A stretch of 64,000 nucleotides of DNA, taken from the NCBI GenBank assembly GCA_944322855.1, contig CALUQG010000002.1, positions 62,001 to 126,000 of the forward strand. The letters are read 5' to 3'. The stretch is from Candidatus Gastranaerophilales bacterium (GTDB taxonomy: Bacteria > Cyanobacteriota > Vampirovibrionia > Gastranaerophilales > Gastranaerophilaceae). Below the pieces are notes generated by a model. The model was not told where the DNA came from and searched no databases. It saw only the letters and a program-made list of their open reading frames with translations. Both the position numbers and the translations under genes were made by a program. Below, piece by piece: positions 34,353 to 41,705 of the stretch (positions within the stretch are counted from its first letter, which is position 1; each line of letters starts with the position of its first letter).

Positions 34353-35420
34353 ATGAAAATCCTCGTTATGCGATATAGATTTATAGGTGACACACTTCTT
34401 ACAATACCTTTTTTAAGAAATCTTAGAGATGAATATCCTGATGCTCAAATAGATATGCTTGTTGCGCCTGTTTCCGGTGAAATAATTGATAAATGTCCGT
34501 ATGTTAACAACTTTATCTATTTTGATACAACAAAAAAACACAGGTATGAAAATAAAGAAAATCAAGAAAAAAAAGATTTCTGGTCATATGTTAAACTTCT
34601 AAAAGCGCAGAATTACGATAAAGCTTATGTGCTAAAACGTTCTTTCTCCAGTGCTTTTTTGGCCTTTGCTGCAGGAATAAAGGAACGTATAGGTTTTGAT
34701 ACGGAAATGAGAGGGTTTCTTCTTACCAAAAAAGTTCCGTATATAGAAAACCGTCATGAAATTGAGTGTTTTTTGGATGTGTTAAGAGCAGACGGTATTA
34801 CACCGAAAGACAATTATCTTGAAAATTGGGTAGAGATAAGTGAGTTGGAAAAAGTTAAAGAAGCAATGAGAGAAAAAAATATTCGACCTGAAGCAGAGAC
34901 ACTCAAAATAATTGTTCATGCTACAAGCGGAAACCGTAAAAAAGAATGGGCAAAAGAAAAATGGGCGCAGATAATTCAATGGCTCAGCAATGAAAAAAAA
35001 GTTCAGGTAATATTTAACGGCGCAAAAAATGACTATCAAACTTACGAAGAGATTATGTCATATATAGAAAACAACGGTGAAAATTTAAAAATTCCGCCTG
35101 TGAATTTTTGCGGACAGTTTTCTTTAAGAGAAACATTAGCTTTAACAAAGTTGTGCGACTTGATAGTAGGCTGTGACAGCGGAAACATGCATATTGCCGC
35201 TTCTGTTGAAACTCCTGCAATTACAATATTCGGACCAATGAATGCAGAAAAATGGAAACCCTGGGAAGCTGAAGCTGTTGTTATAAAAACAAGTCTGCCC
35301 TGCCAGCCTTGCGGATTGAAGACTCATTGTTCCCGTGATTACAGATGCATAAAAGATATTAGTGTTGAACGGGTAAAGGATGAAATCAATGCAAAACTTG
35401 CTCGTTTGATAGCTGTTTAA
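34353..35420 (+). CDS. Glycosyltransferase family 9 (heptosyltransferase-like)
   Basis: 355 residues. Two Rossmann halves of the WaaC/WaaF type: MRYRFIGDTLLTIPFLRNLR at the start, HATSGNRKKEWAKEKWAQ in the middle, and LIVGCDSGNMHIAASVETPAITIFGP in the C-terminal nucleotide-sugar site. A late Cys-rich stretch (PCQPCGLKTHCSRDYRC) is common in this family. Probably adds heptose or a related sugar to the LPS core, in line with lpxK directly upstream. Confidence 0.9.
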   Translation: MKILVMRYRFIGDTLLTIPFLRNLRDEYPDAQIDMLVAPVSGEIIDKCPYVNNFIYFDTTKKHRYENKENQEKKDFWSYVKLLKAQNYDKAYVLKRSFSSAFLAFAAGIKERIGFDTEMRGFLLTKKVPYIENRHEIECFLDVLRADGITPKDNYLENWVEISELEKVKEAMREKNIRPEAETLKIIVHATSGNRKKEWAKEKWAQIIQWLSNEKKVQVIFNGAKNDYQTYEEIMSYIENNGENLKIPPVNFCGQFSLRETLALTKLCDLIVGCDSGNMHIAASVETPAITIFGPMNAEKWKPWEAEAVVIKTSLPCQPCGLKTHCSRDYRCIKDISVERVKDEINAKLARLIAV

Positions 35421-35556
35421 AAATATCATACAGGTGATGTAGTTTTTGTAGAATTGCTTAATTTTTTCAAAATAATCTCGTTATTATTAATGTATACTTG
35501 ATATTTCCCAACAAAATAAATATCTTTTGTAGAACGTATAGAGATAATAGAGATTT

Positions 35557-35958
35557 ATGACAAACAGTAATTCCGGAGATTTTTCAAATAAAGCCGCAGG
35601 TATAGAAGACATTTATCAGCGTGAGGCGCTTTTGAAGGTTGGTAATTATAAAAAAAGTGTTTTTGAAGCCATATTCGAAGCAAAAGATTATATTACAAGA
35701 AATGATTGTAAATTTTTGAGCATAGATGTTTCAGGCTTGAATATGATAGATGCGATAAAAGTTTGTGTGCTATCGTCTACTTATCATTTTGCAAAATATT
35801 GCGGCGGTAAAATAAAATGGTTTGTCAAAGATAATATAACTAAAAATCAAATAGAACAGCTTCGTCTTGATAATACAGAAGTTGAAATTAAAAAAATCAG
35901 AAAAAATTACGCAGGCGAAGAAACTGATGGCAAAAGAAATTTTTATATCTGTAAATAA
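35557..35958 (+). CDS. STAS-like small protein
   Basis: 133 residues. The middle and C-terminal part (KFLSIDVSGLNMIDAIKVCVLSS, GGKIKWFVKDN) has the alternating strand-helix pattern and the D-x-S-G segment of STAS/anti-sigma-antagonist domains, but the phospho-Ser position is not certain. N-terminal 20 residues are disordered. A similarly sized STAS-like protein is at 58593. It precedes dnaA by 48 bp. A regulatory role is inferred. Confidence 0.6.
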   Translation: MTNSNSGDFSNKAAGIEDIYQREALLKVGNYKKSVFEAIFEAKDYITRNDCKFLSIDVSGLNMIDAIKVCVLSSTYHFAKYCGGKIKWFVKDNITKNQIEQLRLDNTEVEIKKIRKNYAGEETDGKRNFYICK

Positions 35959-36006
35959 TATTTAATCTGCAATGACACGTAAAAGGGTTTGTTGTAATAT
36001 AAGTCT

Positions 36007-37413
36007 ATGAGTCAGGAAAATATTGCAGAAGTTTGGAATGAAGTTCTTTCGATTCTGGAAAACAGTATTTCGGAATCTACTTTTAAAACATGGATAGTGC
36101 CGCTTGAACCGCAGTATTTTGATGAAAACAATTTTGTTCTTCATACGGGACAGGCTCTTGCACCAAGTATTTTAAGAAAAAATCACTACAGCGAAATTTC
36201 TGCTGCTGTTAAGCAGGTTGTTGGAAGTGAGCTGGAAATAAAAATTATTTTTGATGAAGAACTAGCAAAAACATTTTCAAAAAAAGCTGCCAAAAGGGCT
36301 GCACAGTTAGAAAAAGAAGCGGCAGATACTTCAGAACAAACATCAAATGGTATGAAATACCAGTATGACAGCCTGACACAGATGCAATCGTCAAATTTAA
36401 ATCTCAAATATAAATTTGAAAACTTTGTAGTCGGCTCAAATAACAAACTTGCTTATGTCGCAGCGCAGGCTGTTGCTCAAAAACCCGGCCTAAAATATAA
36501 TCCTTTATATATATACGGAGGCCCCGGGCTTGGCAAAACCCACCTTATGCAGGCTATAGGGCATTATATAATTAAAAATAAACCCGGACTAAAAGTTCTT
36601 TTTATTACAGCGGAAGAATTTGTTAATGATGTTGTGAATGCACTCGCCAGAGGCGATGAAAAAACAAAGAAAATGAACAAATTTCGCAAAAAATACAGAG
36701 AAGTTGACGTTCTTCTTATTGACGATATTCAGCTAATTGCAGGAAAAACGAGAACAGAAGAGGAAGTTTTTAATACATTCAATACTCTTCACGGTTCTGG
36801 AAAACAGATTGTCATTACATCGGACAGAACACCTAAAGAAATACCATCTTTGTCGGACAGGCTGGTCAGTCGTTTTGAATGGGGTTTGATGGCTGATATT
36901 CAGGTTCCTGACATTGAAACACGTATGGCAATTTTGCAAAATCTTGCCAGAGACACAAATGTTGATGTGCCGAATAACATTATTGAATTTCTTGCTACGG
37001 TTTATTCAAATAATATAAGAGAACTTGAAGGCTCTTTTAATCGTGTTACCGCTTATGCAAGTATTAATGATGTGCCTTTGACTATCGATAATGTGAAAAA
37101 GATAATTAATTATTCAGAAAAAAAGAAATCATTCACTTTTGACGGTATAGTAGATGAAGTTGCATCGTATTATAATATTTCCCCTAAAGAACTAAAAGGC
37201 ACAGGCCGTTCTGCAAAAGTGGCAGAAGCAAGACAGGTTGCTATTTATCTGTGCAGAGATTTGACCCAGCAGAGTTTTCCTGATATCGGAAAATTCTTTG
37301 AGAAAAAACATACAACTATCTTGTATTCATATGACAAAATAAAAGAAGAGCTTAAAATAAACAATGCACTTGCGAGCAGTGTCAGCACTATTTCTCGAAA
37401 AATTAATTCCTGA
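36007..37413 (+). CDS. dnaA: Chromosomal replication initiator DnaA
   Basis: 468 residues. Domain I (SQENIAEVWNEVLSILEN...FKTWIVPL), linker, AAA+ domain with Walker A GGPGLGKT at 171-178 and Walker B VLLIDDIQ, and the C-terminal DNA-binding domain with the DnaA signature AEARQVAIYLCRDLT and KKHTTILYSYDKI. It opens oriC. No cluster of TTATCCACA boxes is visible here and dnaN is absent, so the origin is probably elsewhere. Its last 11 bases overlap the convergent nrdG. Confidence 0.96.
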   Translation: MSQENIAEVWNEVLSILENSISESTFKTWIVPLEPQYFDENNFVLHTGQALAPSILRKNHYSEISAAVKQVVGSELEIKIIFDEELAKTFSKKAAKRAAQLEKEAADTSEQTSNGMKYQYDSLTQMQSSNLNLKYKFENFVVGSNNKLAYVAAQAVAQKPGLKYNPLYIYGGPGLGKTHLMQAIGHYIIKNKPGLKVLFITAEEFVNDVVNALARGDEKTKKMNKFRKKYREVDVLLIDDIQLIAGKTRTEEEVFNTFNTLHGSGKQIVITSDRTPKEIPSLSDRLVSRFEWGLMADIQVPDIETRMAILQNLARDTNVDVPNNIIEFLATVYSNNIRELEGSFNRVTAYASINDVPLTIDNVKKIINYSEKKKSFTFDGIVDEVASYYNISPKELKGTGRSAKVAEARQVAIYLCRDLTQQSFPDIGKFFEKKHTTILYSYDKIKEELKINNALASSVSTISRKINS

Positions 37414-38095
37414 TATAAACTTCTTTGATGTATTTTTTTAGTAATTCTTTTATTCTGACAAATTCGTCATTGCTGTAAGTTATTTCATTTTTAAAAGTTT
37501 TGTCATATGTAATATCAGGAATAAATTTTTGTAAATAATACTTTGAACAACCGTTGAGAAGTGTTCCTATTTTTTCAAAATCGGAAAAACTAAGCTGCGA
37601 CTTAACAACCGTTGTTCTGAATTCGTAGTTTATATTTGATGATTTTATGATTTCTATGCTGTGTTTAATGTTTTCAATATTAATTATTCTGCCTGTAATT
37701 TCTGTATACTTTTCAAGAGGAGCTTTTATGTCCATTGCAATATAATCCAGAAGATTTTTTTCAACAAGTTTTTGTACACACTCCGGATTTGTTCCGTTTG
37801 TGTCCAGCTTCGTCAAAAATCCAAGCTCTTTTACCCTGACAAAAAAATCATCGATATCTGTCTGTAAAGTCGGTTCACCACCGGATAGCACAACAGCATC
37901 CAGTTTGTTTTGTCTTGTTTTTAAAAATGTCATCACTTTTTCAAGATTATCTTCGTTGTGTTTGGGGTTAATTGGAAGCAAATCCGGATTATGACAATAA
38001 GGGCATCTAAAATTACAGCCCTGTGTAAAAACAACAGCTGCAATTTTAGATGGGTAATCCAACAGTGAAGACTTTTGCAAACCGGCAATTATCAT
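37403..38095 (-). CDS. nrdG: Anaerobic ribonucleotide reductase activase
   Basis: 230 residues. Radical SAM enzyme that installs the glycyl radical on NrdD. The [4Fe-4S] motif is CNFRCPYCHNP near residue 30, and VVLSGGEPTL and KLDTNGTNP follow. Longer than the E. coli enzyme, in the style of the pyruvate-formate-lyase-activase-like NrdG of many anaerobes. Second gene after nrdD, 99 bp downstream with a GC-rich hairpin between them. Confidence 0.92.
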   Translation of the reverse strand: MIIAGLQKSSLLDYPSKIAAVVFTQGCNFRCPYCHNPDLLPINPKHNEDNLEKVMTFLKTRQNKLDAVVLSGGEPTLQTDIDDFFVRVKELGFLTKLDTNGTNPECVQKLVEKNLLDYIAMDIKAPLEKYTEITGRIINIENIKHSIEIIKSSNINYEFRTTVVKSQLSFSDFEKIGTLLNGCSKYYLQKFIPDITYDKTFKNEITYSNDEFVRIKELLKKYIKEVYIRN

Positions 38096-38158
38096 TGTTC
38101 AAACTCCGTTTTTGACGTTTAAAATGATTTTTTAGTACATATGAGAAAATAAGCAGGT

Positions 38159-38176
38159 GCCGGCTGTTGAGCCGGC
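38159..38176 (-). other. Hairpin between nrdD and nrdG
   Basis: GCCGGCT-GTTG-AGCCGGC, a seven-bp GC stem just after the nrdD stop. No U-run follows on the minus strand, so it more likely stabilises or sets the ratio of the two messages than ends transcription. Confidence 0.5.
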
Positions 38177-38194
38177 TGCAGCTGCTTTAATAAA

Positions 38195-40132
38195 TTAGAT
38201 AGCAAAAGTCTTTCTCATTTTAAATTCTTCTGCTTTGCCCTCATTCCACTGATTTACAGGGCTTATATATCCGACTACTCTGGAATATACTTCGCTTTTT
38301 TCTCCGCATTCAGGGCAGATAAAATGTTCACCTGCTATATATCCATGCGTAGGACAGATACTGAATGTAGGTGTAAATGTGAAATAAGGAAGTTTGTAAT
38401 TTTCACAGACTTTTTTAACCAGATTTTTGATAACATTCGTGTCAAAAACTCTTTCTCCTGCAAAAATGTGAACGACAGTTCCACCTGTATATTTTGTTTG
38501 TATGTCATCTTGATGATCAAGAAGCTCGAAAATATCGTCAGTGTAATTGACAGGGAGCTGTGTTGAATTTGTGTAAAAAGGCTTTGCACCGTTTTCATAT
38601 TCTTTCTGGTTTGCGCATTTTACTGCATTAAATTTTTGTTTGTCCAGTCTTGCCAGCCTGTAAGAAGTTCCTTCTGCCGGAGTTGCTTCAAGATTATAGT
38701 TGTTTCCTGTTTCTTTCTGGAAATTACGTATCATATTACGCATATTATCCATAACTTTAAGAGCAAAGTTTTTTCCTTCATCGGTGCCTATATCTTTTCC
38801 GAGAAAATTTAAACAAGCTTCATTCATACCGACAAGACCTATTGTTGAAAAATGATTTTTCCAGTAAACACCATATCTTGCTTTTATATCTCTTAGATAA
38901 AATTTTGTATATGGATAAAGATTTTTGTCTGTATATTCTTCTACAACTTTTCTTTTAATTTCAAGACTTTCCCTTGCCAGCTCCATATTGTGATACAGCA
39001 TCTGGAAAAATTCGGCTTCGGATTTTGCAAGATAGCCGATTCTAGGCAGGTTGATTGTGACAACACCTATTGAGCCGGTTAACGGATTTGAACCAAAAAG
39101 ACCTCCGCCTCTGTATTCGAGTTCACGGTTGTCAATCCTTAATCTGCAGCACATTGAGCGAGCATCTTCCGGATTCATATCAGAGTTTATGAAATTTGAA
39201 AAGTACGGGATACCATATTTTGCTGTCATTTCCCAGAGACCTTCGAGCTCAGGGTTGTCCCAGTCAAAGTCTTTTGTAATATTGTATGTGGGTATCGGGA
39301 AAGTAAAGACCTTGCCTGTATAATCTCCCTGCATCATTACTTCAAAATATGCTTTGTTTATCAAATTCATCTCATGCTGGAATTCTTTGTAGGTCTGTTC
39401 TTTGAGCTCACCGCCGATTATAACCGGTGCGTCTGCATAATATGACGGGACAGTCAAATCCATTGTAATATTTGTGAATGGAGTTTGAAAACCTGTACGG
39501 GTCGGCACATTTAGGTTGAAAATAAATTCCTGCATTGCCTGCTTAATTTGTGGATAATCCAGATTGTCATATTTTACAAATGGCGCCAGCAATGTATCAA
39601 AATTCGAAAAAGCCTGTGCTCCTGCTGCTTCGCCCTGCATTGTGTATAAAAAATTTACCATCTGGCCTAAAGCAGTTCTGAAATGTTTTGGCGGTGCACA
39701 TTTTACTTTTCCGCTGACACCTGTAAATCCTTCCATCAGCAAATCTTTTAAATCCCAACCCACACAGTATGTCGAAATTATATTCAAATCGTGGATATGA
39801 ATGTCACCGTTTTCGTGAGCCTGTTTTATTTCCGGTGAATAAATTTTATTCAGCCAGTAATTTTTACTTATTGCAGATGAAATGTAATTATTCAACCCCT
39901 GTATAGAATAAGTCATGTTTGAATTTTCAGCCACCTGCCAATCCAGTTTTTTCAAGTAATCATCAACAAGCTTGATGTTTCTGTCTATTGATGGTATTGC
40001 CTGTGTAGAATTGTTTTGCATCAGATCAGGCTGCTTGCTGATATAGGGGTTAGAAGCAGTTTCATTTTTTTTTGCAATCTTTAAGCTGCTGCTATTTGCA
40101 GACAGACAATCTCTGGAATGTGTAAATACCAT
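38195..40132 (-). CDS. nrdD: Class III (anaerobic) ribonucleoside-triphosphate reductase
   Basis: 645 residues. Makes deoxynucleotides without oxygen using a glycyl radical. The glycyl residue is Gly621 in RVVGYISPVNQWNEGK near the C-terminus. The zinc site reads CPTHGYIAGEHFICPECG (C593, H596, C606, C609). Catalytic region includes YCVGWDL and NLPRIGYLAKS. The start is ATG at 40132, preceded by AAGGAG. The leader contains a cobalamin riboswitch. Confidence 0.96.
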   Translation of the reverse strand: MVFTHSRDCLSANSSSLKIAKKNETASNPYISKQPDLMQNNSTQAIPSIDRNIKLVDDYLKKLDWQVAENSNMTYSIQGLNNYISSAISKNYWLNKIYSPEIKQAHENGDIHIHDLNIISTYCVGWDLKDLLMEGFTGVSGKVKCAPPKHFRTALGQMVNFLYTMQGEAAGAQAFSNFDTLLAPFVKYDNLDYPQIKQAMQEFIFNLNVPTRTGFQTPFTNITMDLTVPSYYADAPVIIGGELKEQTYKEFQHEMNLINKAYFEVMMQGDYTGKVFTFPIPTYNITKDFDWDNPELEGLWEMTAKYGIPYFSNFINSDMNPEDARSMCCRLRIDNRELEYRGGGLFGSNPLTGSIGVVTINLPRIGYLAKSEAEFFQMLYHNMELARESLEIKRKVVEEYTDKNLYPYTKFYLRDIKARYGVYWKNHFSTIGLVGMNEACLNFLGKDIGTDEGKNFALKVMDNMRNMIRNFQKETGNNYNLEATPAEGTSYRLARLDKQKFNAVKCANQKEYENGAKPFYTNSTQLPVNYTDDIFELLDHQDDIQTKYTGGTVVHIFAGERVFDTNVIKNLVKKVCENYKLPYFTFTPTFSICPTHGYIAGEHFICPECGEKSEVYSRVVGYISPVNQWNEGKAEEFKMRKTFAI

Positions 40133-40162
40133 AAAAATCTCCTTGTCTCGAAGTAATACATA

Positions 40163-40291
40163 CCAGATAAGTATTCCGACTTTCTCAACTGACTATCAGT
40201 GAGGTCTTTTGCATATTCATTCAACAAACGAAATGTAAAGACAACGGCTGCGGACCAGTGAGGGACTTTCACCCTTGCTTTCCTTATGTGG
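40163..40291 (-). promoter_or_regulatory. Cobalamin (B12) riboswitch upstream of nrdD
   Basis: Read on the minus strand, the aptamer has GGGTGAAAGTCCCTCACTGG, then GTCCGCAGCCGT, and later AGTCGGAATACTTATCTGG, closely resembling the conserved cobalamin aptamer. The ends pair to form stem P1 (CCACATAAG with CTTATCTGG, eight of nine pairs). The ribosome site AAGGAG of nrdD follows 17-22 bases after, so ligand binding could block translation or transcription. Family recognised by eye; a covariance search would settle it. Confidence 0.8.
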
Positions 40292-40298
40292 TTCTATT

Positions 40299-40327
40299 AT
40301 GTTAATTCTTTTTTGTATTCAAGTCAA
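40299..40327 (-). promoter_or_regulatory. Promoter of the nrdD leader
   Basis: TTGACT (40327-40322), 17 bases, TAACAT (40304-40299) on the minus strand. Transcription would start just before the riboswitch aptamer. Confidence 0.7.
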
Positions 40328-40340
40328 TAATATTTTTATA

Positions 40341-40970
40341 TTATTTTACTTCCGGCGGATAACCTATGATTTGAGCAAAAAGCACTTCCTGCCCGAGTTT
40401 CAGCCCCAGTTTTGCGCTTAGTGCTATGCTGTTTACGCCGTATAAAAATGCTGTGTTAACTTTATTTGCAGCACTGAAAAGATAAACATTCTGACCTATA
40501 AAACCGCAGTCAACAGAAGCAAGATATTTGCTCTGTTTAGACAAATCAGCGGCATATAATAATATCAAAGGATATTTCCCGACAATAGGACGGATATCTT
40601 CTTTGCTAAAGGCATTCAAAGTGTGAGAAGACGGGTCATATTTGTAAACTCCATCAGGAAATGCTGCATATATTGATATAACCTGTGCATTTAAAGCACT
40701 CGGCGCAGTTCTTTTTCCATCAGGACGATTTTGACCGTCTGCAGCCCATAGCAAATCGGATAACAATTGTAAATCAATAGGCTTTTTCGAAAACTTATCG
40801 CTTGTTTTTCTGTTTTTGTATGCATCCATAATAGGTGTACCGCCTGTCATATTAGGGGTAGGAAGTTTTATATCAGGCATGGTTGTTGATATTTCACAAA
40901 AAGCTTTTGCACCTGTTAATATTGCAGTAGATATTATTGCTGTAATAATAAATAATTTGATTTTGTTCAT
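40341..40970 (-). CDS. Exported SagB-type nitroreductase-like protein
   Basis: 209 residues from ATG at 40970, preceded by GAGGAC and beginning a clear signal peptide (KLFIITAIISTAILTGAKAF). The mature part is a nitroreductase-fold protein of the SagB/ThcOx group: LQLLSDLLWAADGQNR, RTAPSALNAQVISIYAAF, VDCGFIGQNVYLFSAA. A longer ORF with upstream starts exists but would overlap the neighbouring gene. FMN proteins are normally cytoplasmic, so the signal peptide is unusual. Confidence 0.8.
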   Translation of the reverse strand: MNKIKLFIITAIISTAILTGAKAFCEISTTMPDIKLPTPNMTGGTPIMDAYKNRKTSDKFSKKPIDLQLLSDLLWAADGQNRPDGKRTAPSALNAQVISIYAAFPDGVYKYDPSSHTLNAFSKEDIRPIVGKYPLILLYAADLSKQSKYLASVDCGFIGQNVYLFSAANKVNTAFLYGVNSIALSAKLGLKLGQEVLFAQIIGYPPEVK

Positions 40971-40989
40971 ATTTTTAGTCCTCTCAGTC

Positions 40990-41514
40990 TTACCATTTAT
41001 TGTAATGAATTTTTGTTTCATTATATCTTTTGGGTCTTTCCTGCTTTGTTTCTGCGTATCCAAGTGATACAAGCGCAAATGGCTTTATATTTTCAGGCAG
41101 TTCAAAGGTTTTTGAAAAGTTTTCCATAACTTCTTTCCAGGGGTAAATCCCCATCCAGCATGTATCAAGCCCGAGTGCATTTGCAGCAAGAAGCATATTT
41201 TCGATTGCAGCAGAACAATCAACCTGATAAAAACCTTCTGCCATTTCAAGCTCTGTATCTCCGCATACCATTATACATACAGGTGCACTGCTAAGAGATG
41301 ATGCATAAGGATGCATCGATTTAACTTTTTCTATAGTTTCTTTTTTATCAAAAACAATAAAATGCCAGGGCTGCTTATTCATTCCGGATGGTGCAAACAT
41401 GCCTGCTCGCAGAATTTCTTGAACCAAATCAGGATTTATCTGTTTGTTTGCATATTTTCTTACACTTCTTCTGTCATAGATAGTGTCTATTGTGTTTTTG
41501 ATATTTTCGCCCAT
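40990..41514 (-). CDS. Nitroreductase family protein
   Basis: 174 residues. FMN-binding oxidoreductase with YDRRSVRKYANKQI at the start, APSGMNKQPWHFIVF for flavin binding, and ALGLDTCWMGIYPWKE. It likely reduces nitro or quinone compounds with NAD(P)H. Cytoplasmic, no signal. First gene of a two-gene operon with the exported nitroreductase-like protein 19 bp downstream. Confidence 0.9.
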   Translation of the reverse strand: MGENIKNTIDTIYDRRSVRKYANKQINPDLVQEILRAGMFAPSGMNKQPWHFIVFDKKETIEKVKSMHPYASSLSSAPVCIMVCGDTELEMAEGFYQVDCSAAIENMLLAANALGLDTCWMGIYPWKEVMENFSKTFELPENIKPFALVSLGYAETKQERPKRYNETKIHYNKW

Positions 41515-41664
41515 TTTTCCCTCTTCTCATAGTTTAAATTTAAAACGGATGCATAGTTTATTCTCTTTTGTTTTTCGATTTGAATAAATTTTATAAAGAG
41601 ATTATATCATACAACATTATCCGATTAGAATTACCCGACCGGCTGTTTTATTTATTCAAAAATC

Positions 41665-41699
41665 AAAAAGCCTCTTCTTGCTATTTGAAGAGGCTTTTT
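41665..41699. terminator. Bidirectional terminator at ileS 3' end
   Basis: AAAAAGCCTCTTC / GAAGAGGCTTTTT, 13-bp stem with nine-base loop, six bases past the ileS stop. Works for ileS on the minus strand. Confidence 0.93.
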
Positions 41700-41705
41700 A
41701 AGTAG

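Noticed and set aside
35421-36006. Possible replication origin next to dnaA
   Set aside because: No cluster of TTATCCACA-like boxes and no dnaN or other origin genes nearby.
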